33,133 bases of DNA, taken from Synergistaceae bacterium. Lineage in GTDB: Bacteria; Synergistota; Synergistia; Synergistales; Aminobacteriaceae. A model generated the notes under the pieces. It worked only from the letters and a program-made list of their open reading frames with translations, did no database searches and was not told the DNA's origin. Positions 15,614 to 23,673 of this stretch are shown here, piece after piece; the first letter of the stretch is position 1; every line of letters starts with the position of its first letter. The position numbers and the translations under genes are program-made. Location: contig JAFSUD010000092.1 in NCBI GenBank assembly GCA_017445405.1, forward strand, positions 1-33,133. The letters are read 5' to 3'.

Positions 15614-16486
15614 TTACGCACGCACCTTTCCGGCATCAAGCCCTACCCTGCACTTGTGGTCTGCCTCGCGTTCCTTGTCCTTGAAGGCAGTCATTCTCTG
15701 CATCATGTTGTCGAAGTCGACCTCGTAGCCGTTGAACTCCGGGCCGTCAACGCACACGAACTTTGTCTTGTCGCCGACCTTGACTCTGCAGCATCCGCAC
15801 ATGCCTGTACCGTCGATCATTATGGTGTTGAGCGATGTTGTGATGGGCACGTTGAAGGGACGGGCAGCAGCAACGCAGAACTTCATCATGATTGCGGGTC
15901 CGATGGAGACTATCTCGCTGACCTTCTCCTTCTCGCAAATCTCTGTGAGCGGAACGGTAACTACAGCTTTGCGCCCGTATGAGCCGTCATCTGTTACGAC
16001 GATAAGCTCATCGCTGGCCTTGCGCATCTCGTCCTCGAAGAACAAGAGTTCCTTTGTGCGTGCGCCGATGATGGTTACTACCTTGTTGCCGATGGCGTGA
16101 TTGGCCTGAACGATCGGGTGAAGAGGAGCTATGCCGATTCCTCCGCCGACGCAGAGGACGAGTCCGTCCTTCTTCTCGATGTGCGTGGGTTTGCCGAGCG
16201 GGCCGACGAGCACGGGGACATTGTCTCCCTCGTTGAAGGTCATGGAGAAGCGGCGGGTAGTTGCTCCGACGGTCTGGAAGACGATTGCGATCCAGCCTTC
16301 GTCAGCATTAGCGTCTGCGATGGTCAGCGGGATGCGTTCGCCGTAATCTTCGTCGAGCTGGAAGATGATGAACTGTCCGGCCTTGCGGTTGCGGGCTATT
16401 TCTGGTGCTTCAACCTTGTAGTAGAAAACGCTCTGGTCTCTCTCTTTGTCGTAGGAGAGCTGGCGTTTCTCGAGTATCTTATGCAA
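15614..16486 (-). CDS. NfnA / SudB-like FAD-[2Fe-2S] NAD(H)-binding subunit
   Basis: About 290-aa ferredoxin-reductase-type protein (PyrK/SudB/NfnA family). The start is a TTG at 16486: GAGGGGG lies 8 nt upstream, and the protein then begins MHKILEKRQLSYD like its family, so a longer in-frame extension to 16567 is rejected. It has the FAD-binding RKAGQFIIFQLDEDYGERIPLTIAD, the NAD-binding LCVGGGIGIAPLHPIV, and a C-terminal Cys cluster MCGCCRVKVGDKTKFVCVDGPEF for the [2Fe-2S] centre. It is coupled to the NfnB gene and is probably transcribed from the 212-bp gap shared with glmS. The complex would link NADH, NADPH and reduced ferredoxin pools. Confidence 0.93.
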   Translation of the reverse strand: MHKILEKRQLSYDKERDQSVFYYKVEAPEIARNRKAGQFIIFQLDEDYGERIPLTIADANADEGWIAIVFQTVGATTRRFSMTFNEGDNVPVLVGPLGKPTHIEKKDGLVLCVGGGIGIAPLHPIVQANHAIGNKVVTIIGARTKELLFFEDEMRKASDELIVVTDDGSYGRKAVVTVPLTEICEKEKVSEIVSIGPAIMMKFCVAAARPFNVPITTSLNTIMIDGTGMCGCCRVKVGDKTKFVCVDGPEFNGYEVDFDNMMQRMTAFKDKEREADHKCRVGLDAGKVRA

Positions 16487-16629
16487 TGAGAATTCCCCCT
16501 CATTAATAGTGTATTGGCTGTGATTGGATAACTGGTTAATGATAAGCCTAATCCTTGAATCCGGCAAGCATTGATAATGTGTGAGGAGAATAAATTTTTT
16601 ATGAGGAGCTTGTGTAATTTAATATCGTG

Positions 16630-16658
16630 TTGAGGAGATAAGGACTCCTTAATAGGAT
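16630..16658 (+). promoter_or_regulatory. Candidate glmS promoter
   Basis: TTGAGG (16630-16635) and TAGGAT (16653-16658) are separated by exactly 17 bp, about 40 nt before the glmS ATG. The rest of the 212-bp divergent gap (16487-16698) is AT-rich and has three TGAGGAG copies (16582, 16602, 16631). I see nothing else definite in it. Confidence 0.5.
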
Positions 16659-16698
16659 AGAATATAGCCAGTTCAAAAACAGGAGGCATAATAACATT

Positions 16699-18531
16699 AT
16701 GTGCGGAATATTAGGTTACACAGGAGAAAGACAAGCAAGCGATATACTCCTCGCCGGTCTCGCCAGACTCGAATACAGAGGCTACGACTCCGCAGGTATC
16801 GCAGTCCTCAGCAATAACACCGTAAAAGTTGCCAAGAACAAAGGCCGACTCCGAGTCCTCGAGGAGAAGCTCAAAGCCGGTCAGGACATCTCCGGCACCT
16901 GCGGCATAGGCCACACCCGCTGGGCTACTCACGGCGAACCCTCAGACATCAACGCCCACCCTCTCTGGAGCGATGACATGTCCGTAGTCGCTGTACATAA
17001 CGGAATCGTGGAGAACTACCGCGAGATCAAGAACATGCTCGCAAATCACGGCTATGCTTTCTACTCACAGACAGACACCGAAGCTGCAGTGAAGCTCATA
17101 GACTTTTACTACAAGCAGGAAAAGAGTCCCTTGCGCGCTATCACTCAGGCAATCAAGGTCATTGAAGGCTCGTACTGTTTCGTGATGCTCTTCAAGGATT
17201 ACCCCGGAGAAGTCTGGGGAGTGCGCAAAGATAACCCCCTCATTGCAGGGCAGGGCAAAGGCGAGTCATTCCTCGCGTCCGACGTGTCAGCAATCCTTCA
17301 TGACACACGGCAGGTCTACTATCTCGACAATATGGACATAGTCCAGCTCAAGAAGGGTGTAGTACGTTTCTTTGACACGGAGGGCTACGCAAAGCATAAG
17401 GAGTTAAGCGAAGTAACGTGGGATGCTCAGGCCGCCGAAAAAGGAGGCTTCGAGCACTTCATGATGAAGGAGATTCACGAACAGGCCAGAGCAGTGCGGG
17501 ACACTTTCGGCTCAGTCTTCCACTCCGGAAAAATCGACCTCTCGGACTCGGGACTCACTGATGACGCGATGAAGAACATATCGCAGATATACATTATTGC
17601 GTGCGGAAGTGCCTATCATGTCGGAGCAGCAGCACAGTACATCATTGAGGACTTGGCCAAGATACCGGTGCGTGTGGAGCTTGCGTCGGAGTTCCGTTAC
17701 CGCAATATGCCATTGAGCAGGGACTCGCTCGCAGTAATCATCAGCCAGTCCGGAGAGACCGCCGACACCCTCGCGGCAATGCGTCTCGCGAAACAGAACG
17801 GCATAAAGACTCTCGCCATCGTCAACGTAGTGGGGAGCACCATAGCCAGAGAGGCCGATAACGTTTTCTACACGATGGCCGGGCCGGAAATTGCGGTTGC
17901 CACGACGAAGGCCTACAGTGCACAGCTAATTGCGTGCTACGTTCTGGCGATGGAGTTAGCGCGCGTGAAGGGAACGATTACGCCGACGTACTACGAGAAC
18001 CTTATCGGGGAGATTCAGAGCCTGCCGGAGAAGATTGACGAGATACTCGACGAGAAAGAAAGACTCTCAGAGATTGCCGCAAAGTTCGTGAATGCCCGCA
18101 ACGCTTTCTACTTGGGACGGAACATAGACTATGCCGTTGCGATGGAGGGCAGCCTCAAGATGAAGGAGATCAGCTATCTTCACAGTGAGGCCATAGCTGC
18201 GGGAGAGATGAAGCATGGGCCGATTAGCCTCATTGAGCGCGGAATGCTCGTAGCGGGGATAATGACGCAGAAGAATTTATCCCTGAAGATTGCGAGCAAC
18301 ATGGTAGAGGCCAAGAGCAGAGGAGGATTCATTCTTGTTGTGGCGATGAGGGGATGCGAGACTCTGAAGGAGGAGTCGGACTTTACGTTCTACGTGCCGG
18401 AGACGGATGAACACTTTGCGGCGAGTCTGGCAGTGATTCCGTTGCAGCTGATGGGGTACTATGTTGCGGTTGCGAGGAAGCTCGACGTGGACAAGCCCCG
18501 GAACTTGGCCAAGAGCGTAACGGTTGAGTAA
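16699..18531 (+). CDS. glmS: Glutamine--fructose-6-phosphate aminotransferase
   Basis: 610-aa cytoplasmic enzyme making glucosamine-6-phosphate, the entry to peptidoglycan and lipid A amino sugars. The start is fixed by MCGILGYTG: Cys2 becomes the N-terminal nucleophile of the glutamine amidotransferase domain. Other glutaminase motifs are LEYRGYDSAGIAV, GIGHTRWATHG and VAVHNGIVENY. Two SIS isomerase domains follow (IIACGSAYHVGAAA; VIISQSGETADTLAAM; then AFYLGRNIDYAVAMEGSLKMKEISY) and the conserved tail ends KPRNLAKSVTVE. AGGAGG is 12 nt upstream. The gene is alone between its promoter and a strong terminator. Length and all motifs are standard. Confidence 0.98.
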   Translation: MCGILGYTGERQASDILLAGLARLEYRGYDSAGIAVLSNNTVKVAKNKGRLRVLEEKLKAGQDISGTCGIGHTRWATHGEPSDINAHPLWSDDMSVVAVHNGIVENYREIKNMLANHGYAFYSQTDTEAAVKLIDFYYKQEKSPLRAITQAIKVIEGSYCFVMLFKDYPGEVWGVRKDNPLIAGQGKGESFLASDVSAILHDTRQVYYLDNMDIVQLKKGVVRFFDTEGYAKHKELSEVTWDAQAAEKGGFEHFMMKEIHEQARAVRDTFGSVFHSGKIDLSDSGLTDDAMKNISQIYIIACGSAYHVGAAAQYIIEDLAKIPVRVELASEFRYRNMPLSRDSLAVIISQSGETADTLAAMRLAKQNGIKTLAIVNVVGSTIAREADNVFYTMAGPEIAVATTKAYSAQLIACYVLAMELARVKGTITPTYYENLIGEIQSLPEKIDEILDEKERLSEIAAKFVNARNAFYLGRNIDYAVAMEGSLKMKEISYLHSEAIAAGEMKHGPISLIERGMLVAGIMTQKNLSLKIASNMVEAKSRGGFILVVAMRGCETLKEESDFTFYVPETDEHFAASLAVIPLQLMGYYVAVARKLDVDKPRNLAKSVTVE

Positions 18532-18540
18532 GAGAAAATA

Positions 18541-18570
18541 TCCCCCTGTGATTTGCAGGGGGCAATTTTT
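18541..18570 (+). terminator. glmS terminator
   Basis: Stem CCCCCTG/CAGGGGG with loop TGATTTG, then CAATTTTT. The minus-strand gene converging from the right ends inside it. Confidence 0.85.
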
Positions 18571-19644
18571 ATGCAAAGCCGTAACCGTCGCCGCGAATCT
18601 TTGCGTTGAAGCTCTCAGAAATAAATTCTGCCTTAACATCACGCTTGAACTTCCAGTCGCGAATCAGTTGCCATAACGTTACGAGCATTCCTCCGGCATC
18701 AATTCGGGTTAAGTCTCCTGATATGGCAGTGTAGAGCACGTTGCTTGATGAGGCTATTACGTTGGAGTATCTGAGAATCTTTCGCGTCTTAACCTCGTAG
18801 ACTTTGGGGGTGTACTTGCAGGGTCGTAGAACAGCCTGTGAGTCCACGCTATGAACGTATTCACCAAGCCTGCGAGTGTTACACTGCGGGTGATGCTCCA
18901 CATGTCAATACGGTTTTGCGTGAGCCATTTTGCCGCACTATCACTAAGCATTCCAACAAATGGGATAGGCAGACTTAGTTCCGTAAAAACATCTGAGCCG
19001 AGATGAAGAGCCTGACGTGCAATTGCTGCGGGAAGGTTCATCTTGTCTGCGCGTGTCTGCTCATATGCCCGGCTGAATGCTCCCGTTGTTGCGGTCTGCC
19101 CAGTGATTACCATGTCAGCGACATTGTAGGAGGTGAAGTCGGTCTTCGTGAGTGTGTCCGAGAGAATGTTCACCGGCCCGAATATCCACCCGGCTATCGG
19201 ATCATGCCCGAGCGTCCGGTACCTGTGATTAAGGCCTCCGAGTCCTGCATCTACATCAGCTCCGCCCTGTATTGCGTCATACGGCACTGAGCCTAGAAGT
19301 ATATCCTGCCATTTCTTGGGAACGATTTTGCCCATCAGTTTATCGCCCTCTTGTGAGGTCAATCTGCCCTTGTTGTTAGGGAGGAAGTACCACCTCACGC
19401 ACTGAATAGCCGCCGCCAAAAACATGAACGCGACATCAAGTTTATCGAGCGAGGTTTTCTCCTCAAACTCTCTGTCGAGGTCATCAAGTATCTCTGAAGC
19501 ATTGTGCGCAACATCAGCCACACGGTTAGCCTCGTCAGCAATATTCTTCATATTGTGCAGGTCTGCGTCTACCTCTGCGTCAAGTTCTTGTGCCTCACGG
19601 TCTAAGCTGTGAAGTTCTGAGTTTATCTTGTCGTAGTCTGTCAT
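18569..19644 (-). pseudogene. Unrecognised membrane-associated protein gene, frameshifted at a C-run
   Basis: About 358 aa if the frame is repaired. Residues 1-65 are an acidic coiled coil (LDREAQELDAEVDADL...). A hydrophobic stretch follows (VAFMFLAAAIQCVRWYF), and then the motif LGHDPIAGWIFGPVNILSDTLT, which I have seen in uncharacterised bacterial proteins but cannot name. The first frame leaves the protein after YDPASTPPK. The second continues KVYEVKTRKILRYSNVIASSSNVLYTAI to TAIRIDAGG-like and KAEFISESF text and ends at 18569. The break is at five C on the coding strand (18806-18810); six C would restore the ORF. The start overlaps the stop of the upstream gene by one base (TAATG), so the two are coupled. 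It could be a dead gene, an OFF state, or a base-calling error. Confidence 0.65.
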
Positions 19645-20138
19645 TACGCTGCCTCAGTGGTAAGTTTTGTGGTGAGTTTGATGCTGTCCGTTATGTCCTT
19701 GAGCTTGTCGTAGCAGTCCAGAGTCTCATCTTCGACAACAATTCCCTGTTCCTCTGCTTTGGCGATGCAGCCATCAAATTTTCCCAGAAGAGTAAAGCCC
19801 TGCGTCGCGAGTGCCTGCTCCTCAGTCCGGAGTGCCTGTTCTTTTGCGTCCAGCTTCTCGTACGGATTACTGCCCAGCCAAGATAATACACGCCGCAGAA
19901 ATGTCCGGGCTTCATCGCGTTCACGTCTGAGCTGCTCGATCTCTGCATTGAGCTTCTCAAGCTGCCTCATGAACTCCTGAGCAAGTGCCCTGAGTTTTGC
20001 CTCGTATTCACGTGAAGCATTCTCGTAACTTTCCTTCAGGCCTTCTGCTTTCGCGGCTTCCATCTCTGAGGCGAAGTACTCATAAGTGCCATACACCGCA
20101 GCCAGAACAAGCCCTATTCCGCCTATTGCAAGTAACAT
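19644..20138 (-). CDS. Unrecognised N-terminally anchored coiled-coil protein
   Basis: 164-aa protein with one N-terminal membrane segment (LLAIGGIGLVLAAVYGTYEYF, residues 2-22). A long charged helix follows, predicted coiled coil (about 25-80, EAKLRALAQEFMRQLEKLNAEIEQLRRERDEA), then a second helix around residues 95-115 and a C-terminal domain. It resembles phage-spanin-like or anchoring adaptor proteins in layout only; I do not recognise a family. GGAGGG precedes the ATG by 9 nt. That Shine-Dalgarno lies inside one arm of a 12-bp inverted repeat, and a G8 tract is in the promoter spacer, so expression is probably controlled in an unusual way. Translationally coupled to the frameshifted partner. 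Confidence 0.7.
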   Translation of the reverse strand: MLLAIGGIGLVLAAVYGTYEYFASEMEAAKAEGLKESYENASREYEAKLRALAQEFMRQLEKLNAEIEQLRRERDEARTFLRRVLSWLGSNPYEKLDAKEQALRTEEQALATQGFTLLGKFDGCIAKAEEQGIVVEDETLDCYDKLKDITDSIKLTTKLTTEAA

Positions 20139-20144
20139 TGAGAA

Positions 20145-20207
20145 AATCCCTCCATCGCTGAAAATGTGATGAAGGGATTATATACGTAATTTCTGGGGGG
20201 GGTGTAA
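20145..20207 (-). promoter_or_regulatory. Promoter with G8 spacer tract and 12-bp dyad covering the -10 and the Shine-Dalgarno
   Basis: On the minus strand: TTACAC (20207-20202), a spacer made of the C8 tract plus 12 bp, then TATAAT (20182-20177). The spacer is 19 bp for this choice, or 17 bp if TATATA (20184-20179) is the -10. Arms 20145-20156 and 20168-20179 form a 12-bp inverted repeat with one mismatch and an 11-bp gap. One arm overlaps the -10 and the other holds GGAGGG. G8 spans 20195-20202 on the plus strand. Confidence 0.5.
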
Positions 20208-20249
20208 CCGTATAATTACTGTATGCTTTAATCGGAAATTATGTATTTC

Positions 20250-22988
20250 TCACTCGTATATCCGTGCCTCAAGCGGTGATAGCTCTGATGAGTCAATCTC
20301 CCTCTCACTGCTCAGGAGCATTCTTCTCTTCACTAACTCTTCAGGAATCTTCACAGCCTTATCCGAAAAGTTCGCCAGCGTGATAACCTCTCTGCCCTCA
20401 AGCTCCCTCACAAACCCGAACACTTCCTCGCTCTCACTCATCACCTCGCGCCAGCTCCCGCGAATCAGCACATCACTACTTTTTCTGAACGCAAGCAGTT
20501 TCCTGTACCAGTTCAGCACCGAGTCCGAGTCCTTCTCCTCACTCTCCGCGTTGATGAGCGTGTAGTTCTCGTTGACTGGAAGCCACGGTGTCCCAGACGT
20601 GAACCCTGCGTTCTTCCCAGATGTCCACTGCATGGGCGTGCGGGCGTTATCGCGCGTGAAGTACCTGATGAACTTCATAGCCTCCTCACTTGTAAATCCT
20701 TCCTTCAGCGCAAGGTCATACTGCCCCTTCGTCTGCACGTCGTTAATTTCGTCAATGTCCCGCCAGAATCGGTTCGTCATCCCTAGCTCCTGCCCCTGAT
20801 AGATGAACGGAGTCCCCCTCATCGTCAGCAGCACTGCCCCCAAAACTTTTGCGGCCTTCTTGGGGTCAGCACCCTCCGGCAAAAAGTGATTCACGCTTCT
20901 CGGCTGGTCGTGGTTCTCGAAAAACGCAGGATACCAGCCGTTATTTGCTGTGGCCTTCTGGCTCGCTGAGATTGCGCGCTTAAGGTCGGTCAATGTCCAC
21001 TCTTCAGGGTAGCACCATATCTCCGCATCACCGAACGGCAGGGTTACGTGGCTGAACTCGAACAGCATATCGAACACTCCGTCCTTGCCGACCCACAGAG
21101 GCAGCTCGTCAGGACTCACGCCGTTAGCCTCGCCCACAGTGAAGATGTCCCGTCCGTCAACTACCTCACGCTTGAACTCGTGCAGGAAGTCAAGTATCCC
21201 GGGCTGGTTCGCGGTCATAGTGTGAACATTCACTGTGCCTTCCTTGCTGTCTGGCGTACCGTCAAGAAATTCTGCGGGTTTCTTGATGTAGGTGATTGCG
21301 TCAATCCTGAAGCCCCCGACTCCTTTATCGAGCCAGAATCTCGCGGAGTCATAGAGTGCTCGTCTCACGTCGGGGTTCTCCCAGTTGAGGTCGGGCTGCT
21401 CAACAGCGAACGTGTGAAGGTAGTACTGCCCTCTCTCCTCGCAGTACGTCCATGCACTCCCGCCGAATATGCTCCTCCAGTTCGTGGGGGGTGTGCCATC
21501 CGGCTTGGGGTCGCGCCAGATGTACCAGTCTGCTTTGGGGTTGTCGCGCGACGACTTCGACTCCAAGAACCACGCGTGCTTGTTTGAGCTGTGGTTGTAG
21601 ACTAAGTCCATCACTATTTTGATGCCTTTCTTGCCCGCCTCACTCACTAATTCTTCAAAGTCTGACATTGTCCCGAAATCAGGATTTATCCCTGAGTAGT
21701 CGGAAATGTCATAGCCGTTATCAATCATCGGTGAGGGATACACCGGAGTCATCCATACGGCATTAACGCCCAATTTTGCGAGATAGTCTAACCTGCTGAT
21801 TATCCCGCGAATATCTCCCGTCCCTGTACCTGCCGTGTCCTGAAAACTCTTCGGGTATACCTGATACACTGCTCCTGTCTGCCACCATTTAGGCATCGTT
21901 AATCTCTCCTTCAGCTTCGTGATTCGTTTAATGCTCTCGTCTATTCTTGCCTCGCTTATCCTTCCGGACTTCACAGCCTCAACTATTCCGTCAAATGCTT
22001 CTCTGTAGTCCCAAGGCATAAGCAGAATATCACACCCTGCCTCAAGTGCTAAGATTGCTGCTTCTGCGCTAGTGTAGTGATTCGAGATTGCCTTCATCAT
22101 GAGGGCATCAGCTATCACTACTCCGTCATAGCCGAGTTCATTGCGGAGTTTGCCGGTTACGAGTTCGCGGGAGAGTGTTGCGGGCAGATTGTCATGTGTT
22201 ACGTTCTTCATTGTGATGTGGGCAATCATTACGCTGTCAGCCTTCTTGAGGTTGTCTCTGAACGGGATAATCTCTGCCTGTAAAAGCTCATCCCAAGTTT
22301 TAGTTACTTCAACATAGCCCGTGTGAGTGTCGCCCTTAGTGTCTCCGTGTCCGGGAAAATGCTTGATGCTTCCTGCGATGCCCTGAGAGTGGAGGCCGTC
22401 GAGGTATTCGCCAACAAGACGCGAGACGAGAGCAGGATTATCCCCAAAAGCGCGGTCTCCTATCACGATATTTTCAGGGTTAGTGTTGATGTCTGCAACT
22501 GGCGCAAAGTTCATATTGAAGCCGTAATCCTTCAGGTATGACGCTATGTAGGCTGCAGCTTTCCTGACTTGGCCGGAGTCCGCCATTGCCTTAGCACTCG
22601 CATACTTCTTGACGTTGAAGGCCTTGTGATTAGCTATCCGGGCAATCAGTCCGCCTTCTTCGTCAACTGCCATGATGGGAGTGATTGTGCTCGCGGTCTT
22701 GAGGGCTTGAGTGAGCTTGCGGAGCTGTGAGGGAGAGTCGATGTTCTTGCGGAAGAGTATGAAGCCTCCTGCAGGGTAGTCCTTCAGAGTCTCGAGCATG
22801 AGGGGCTTCACGGACTTCACGCCTTTAGCGTCCCTCTTGTCGTTGTGGACTTGCTCGAGAGTCTGGGTAGGGTCGAGCTGGTCGGGACGTATCAGGAACA
22901 ACTGGCCGACTTTCCCGCGCAATGTCATAGCCTCACAGACTGCTGACATGATAAACACAATCATTAACGCATAGATTAACTTCTTCAT
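20250..22988 (-). CDS. Exported GH3 (NagZ-like) - GH13 alpha-glucosidase fusion
   Basis: 912-aa single ORF. ATG 22988 is chosen because GGAGG lies 5 nt before it and a signal peptide follows (MKKLIYALMIVFIMSAVCEA). Residues about 22-360 are a NagZ-type beta-N-acetylhexosaminidase: AVDEEGGLIARI, KHFPGHGDTKGDTHTG with the His/Asp pair, and nucleophile Asp in VVIADALMM. Residues 365-912 are a full GH13 enzyme: PVYPSPMIDNGYDISDY, DLVYNHSS, GFRIDAI (Asp563), TVGEANG (Glu620) and FFENHDQPR (Asp694). Counted from its own Met, these sit at 199, 256 and 330, like oligo-1,6-glucosidases. Ala after Asp563 is what alpha-1,4-specific members usually have. AAGGAGA stands 8 nt before the Met365 codon, so a separate GH13 protein may also be made. 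Only the fused form has an export signal. Confidence 0.92.
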   Translation of the reverse strand: MKKLIYALMIVFIMSAVCEAMTLRGKVGQLFLIRPDQLDPTQTLEQVHNDKRDAKGVKSVKPLMLETLKDYPAGGFILFRKNIDSPSQLRKLTQALKTASTITPIMAVDEEGGLIARIANHKAFNVKKYASAKAMADSGQVRKAAAYIASYLKDYGFNMNFAPVADINTNPENIVIGDRAFGDNPALVSRLVGEYLDGLHSQGIAGSIKHFPGHGDTKGDTHTGYVEVTKTWDELLQAEIIPFRDNLKKADSVMIAHITMKNVTHDNLPATLSRELVTGKLRNELGYDGVVIADALMMKAISNHYTSAEAAILALEAGCDILLMPWDYREAFDGIVEAVKSGRISEARIDESIKRITKLKERLTMPKWWQTGAVYQVYPKSFQDTAGTGTGDIRGIISRLDYLAKLGVNAVWMTPVYPSPMIDNGYDISDYSGINPDFGTMSDFEELVSEAGKKGIKIVMDLVYNHSSNKHAWFLESKSSRDNPKADWYIWRDPKPDGTPPTNWRSIFGGSAWTYCEERGQYYLHTFAVEQPDLNWENPDVRRALYDSARFWLDKGVGGFRIDAITYIKKPAEFLDGTPDSKEGTVNVHTMTANQPGILDFLHEFKREVVDGRDIFTVGEANGVSPDELPLWVGKDGVFDMLFEFSHVTLPFGDAEIWCYPEEWTLTDLKRAISASQKATANNGWYPAFFENHDQPRSVNHFLPEGADPKKAAKVLGAVLLTMRGTPFIYQGQELGMTNRFWRDIDEINDVQTKGQYDLALKEGFTSEEAMKFIRYFTRDNARTPMQWTSGKNAGFTSGTPWLPVNENYTLINAESEEKDSDSVLNWYRKLLAFRKSSDVLIRGSWREVMSESEEVFGFVRELEGREVITLANFSDKAVKIPEELVKRRMLLSSEREIDSSELSPLEARIYE

Positions 22989-23079
22989 GTTGACCTCCAT
23001 AATGCTGGGATTTCAGGTTACTTTAGCACATAATGCTATAATCACAGCACAAATCATTCATGCTGGGAGACAAGATAAC

Positions 23080-23352
23080 ATGTACATAATTGACAAGATA
23101 CCTGAAGAAGTCATGGGAGAGAATTTTTCTGAGTACTGTGCCAGAACCGGAGGAGACAAAGCAGGAGACGGCGGAGTATTCGTGATAACTAAGGACGGCA
23201 AACCCAGCGGAGCGTTATTGTCAATCGGCGAGTTCGAGGATTACAAAGCTATGAAGAACAAACAGTATCTTGACAAGCTCGACGAGTCTTGGGCACAGAT
23301 TCAACGCGGAGAAGTTGTTAAGCTCAGCATGGAGCAGCTGATGGCGTTATGA
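23080..23352 (+). CDS. YefM/Phd-like antitoxin
   Basis: 90-aa protein in the usual antitoxin position and size. ATG 23080 is chosen because a GGGAGA lies about 9 nt upstream and the earlier frame is leaderless nonsense. The segment GVFVITKDGKPSGALLSIGEFEDYKAM (about residues 35-60) is the Phd/YefM fold core (xVxItxxGxPxAvlxSxxEyExL). The C-terminal QRGEVVKLSMEQLMAL would be the toxin-binding tail. It overlaps the toxin ATG by four bases. Such antitoxins usually repress their own promoter, which should lie in 22989-23079. Divergent from the GH3-GH13 gene. Confidence 0.85.
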   Translation: MYIIDKIPEEVMGENFSEYCARTGGDKAGDGGVFVITKDGKPSGALLSIGEFEDYKAMKNKQYLDKLDESWAQIQRGEVVKLSMEQLMAL

Positions 23353-23618
23353 TGCTTGATACAAATGATACGATATTTTCGCAGCGTGCTTTAGGCGAAA
23401 TAATGTCGTGGGCGTTCAATGACAGAAAGGTTCTGAAGCGTATACAGACACTTATCAATGACATCCAGCGCAACGGACTCCTCGACAAAACCGAACGTCT
23501 GAAGTATGAAGGCGAAGAATGCTGCAGAAGGAGAATTGATGACAAGAATCGCCTCGTCTACACGCTGAAAGACGGTGCATTATTTATAGTTTCCTGTTCC
23601 GGCCATTACAACGACTGA
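23349..23618 (+). CDS. YoeB/Txe-family mRNA interferase toxin
   Basis: 89-aa RelE-superfamily ribosome-dependent endoribonuclease. The layout matches YoeB: SWAFNDRKVLKRIQTLINDIQRNG (helix pair), ERLKYEGEECCRRRIDDKNRLVYTL (catalytic Glu and Arg region, SRRI-like core) and the terminal SCSGHYND with the His-Tyr pair. The ATG overlaps the antitoxin stop (ATGA), so they are coupled, antitoxin first. A hairpin follows the stop codon. It appears complete and probably active. Confidence 0.88.
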   Translation: MMLDTNDTIFSQRALGEIMSWAFNDRKVLKRIQTLINDIQRNGLLDKTERLKYEGEECCRRRIDDKNRLVYTLKDGALFIVSCSGHYND

Positions 23619-23627
23619 CATAATAAT

Positions 23628-23656
23628 AACCGCCCGGACTCTTCATCCGAGCGGTT
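23628..23656. terminator. Hairpin between the toxin gene and the convergent coiled-coil gene
   Basis: AACCGC/GCGGTT plus an inner CGGA/TCCG (one mismatch between them) with loop CTCTTCA. Weak T-tract on the plus side; likely bidirectional. Confidence 0.6.
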
Positions 23657-23673
23657 CTCTGTCTCTCTATATG

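Noticed and set aside
16487..16567. N-terminal extension of NfnA up to 16567
   Set aside because: No ribosome-binding site there, the family starts at MHKILEKR, and a strong GAGGGGG precedes the TTG at 16486.
16582..16698. Possible glmS ribozyme or riboswitch upstream of glmS
   Set aside because: The candidate promoter leaves only about 40 nt of leader and I cannot find the conserved glmS ribozyme core; too short for the known structure.
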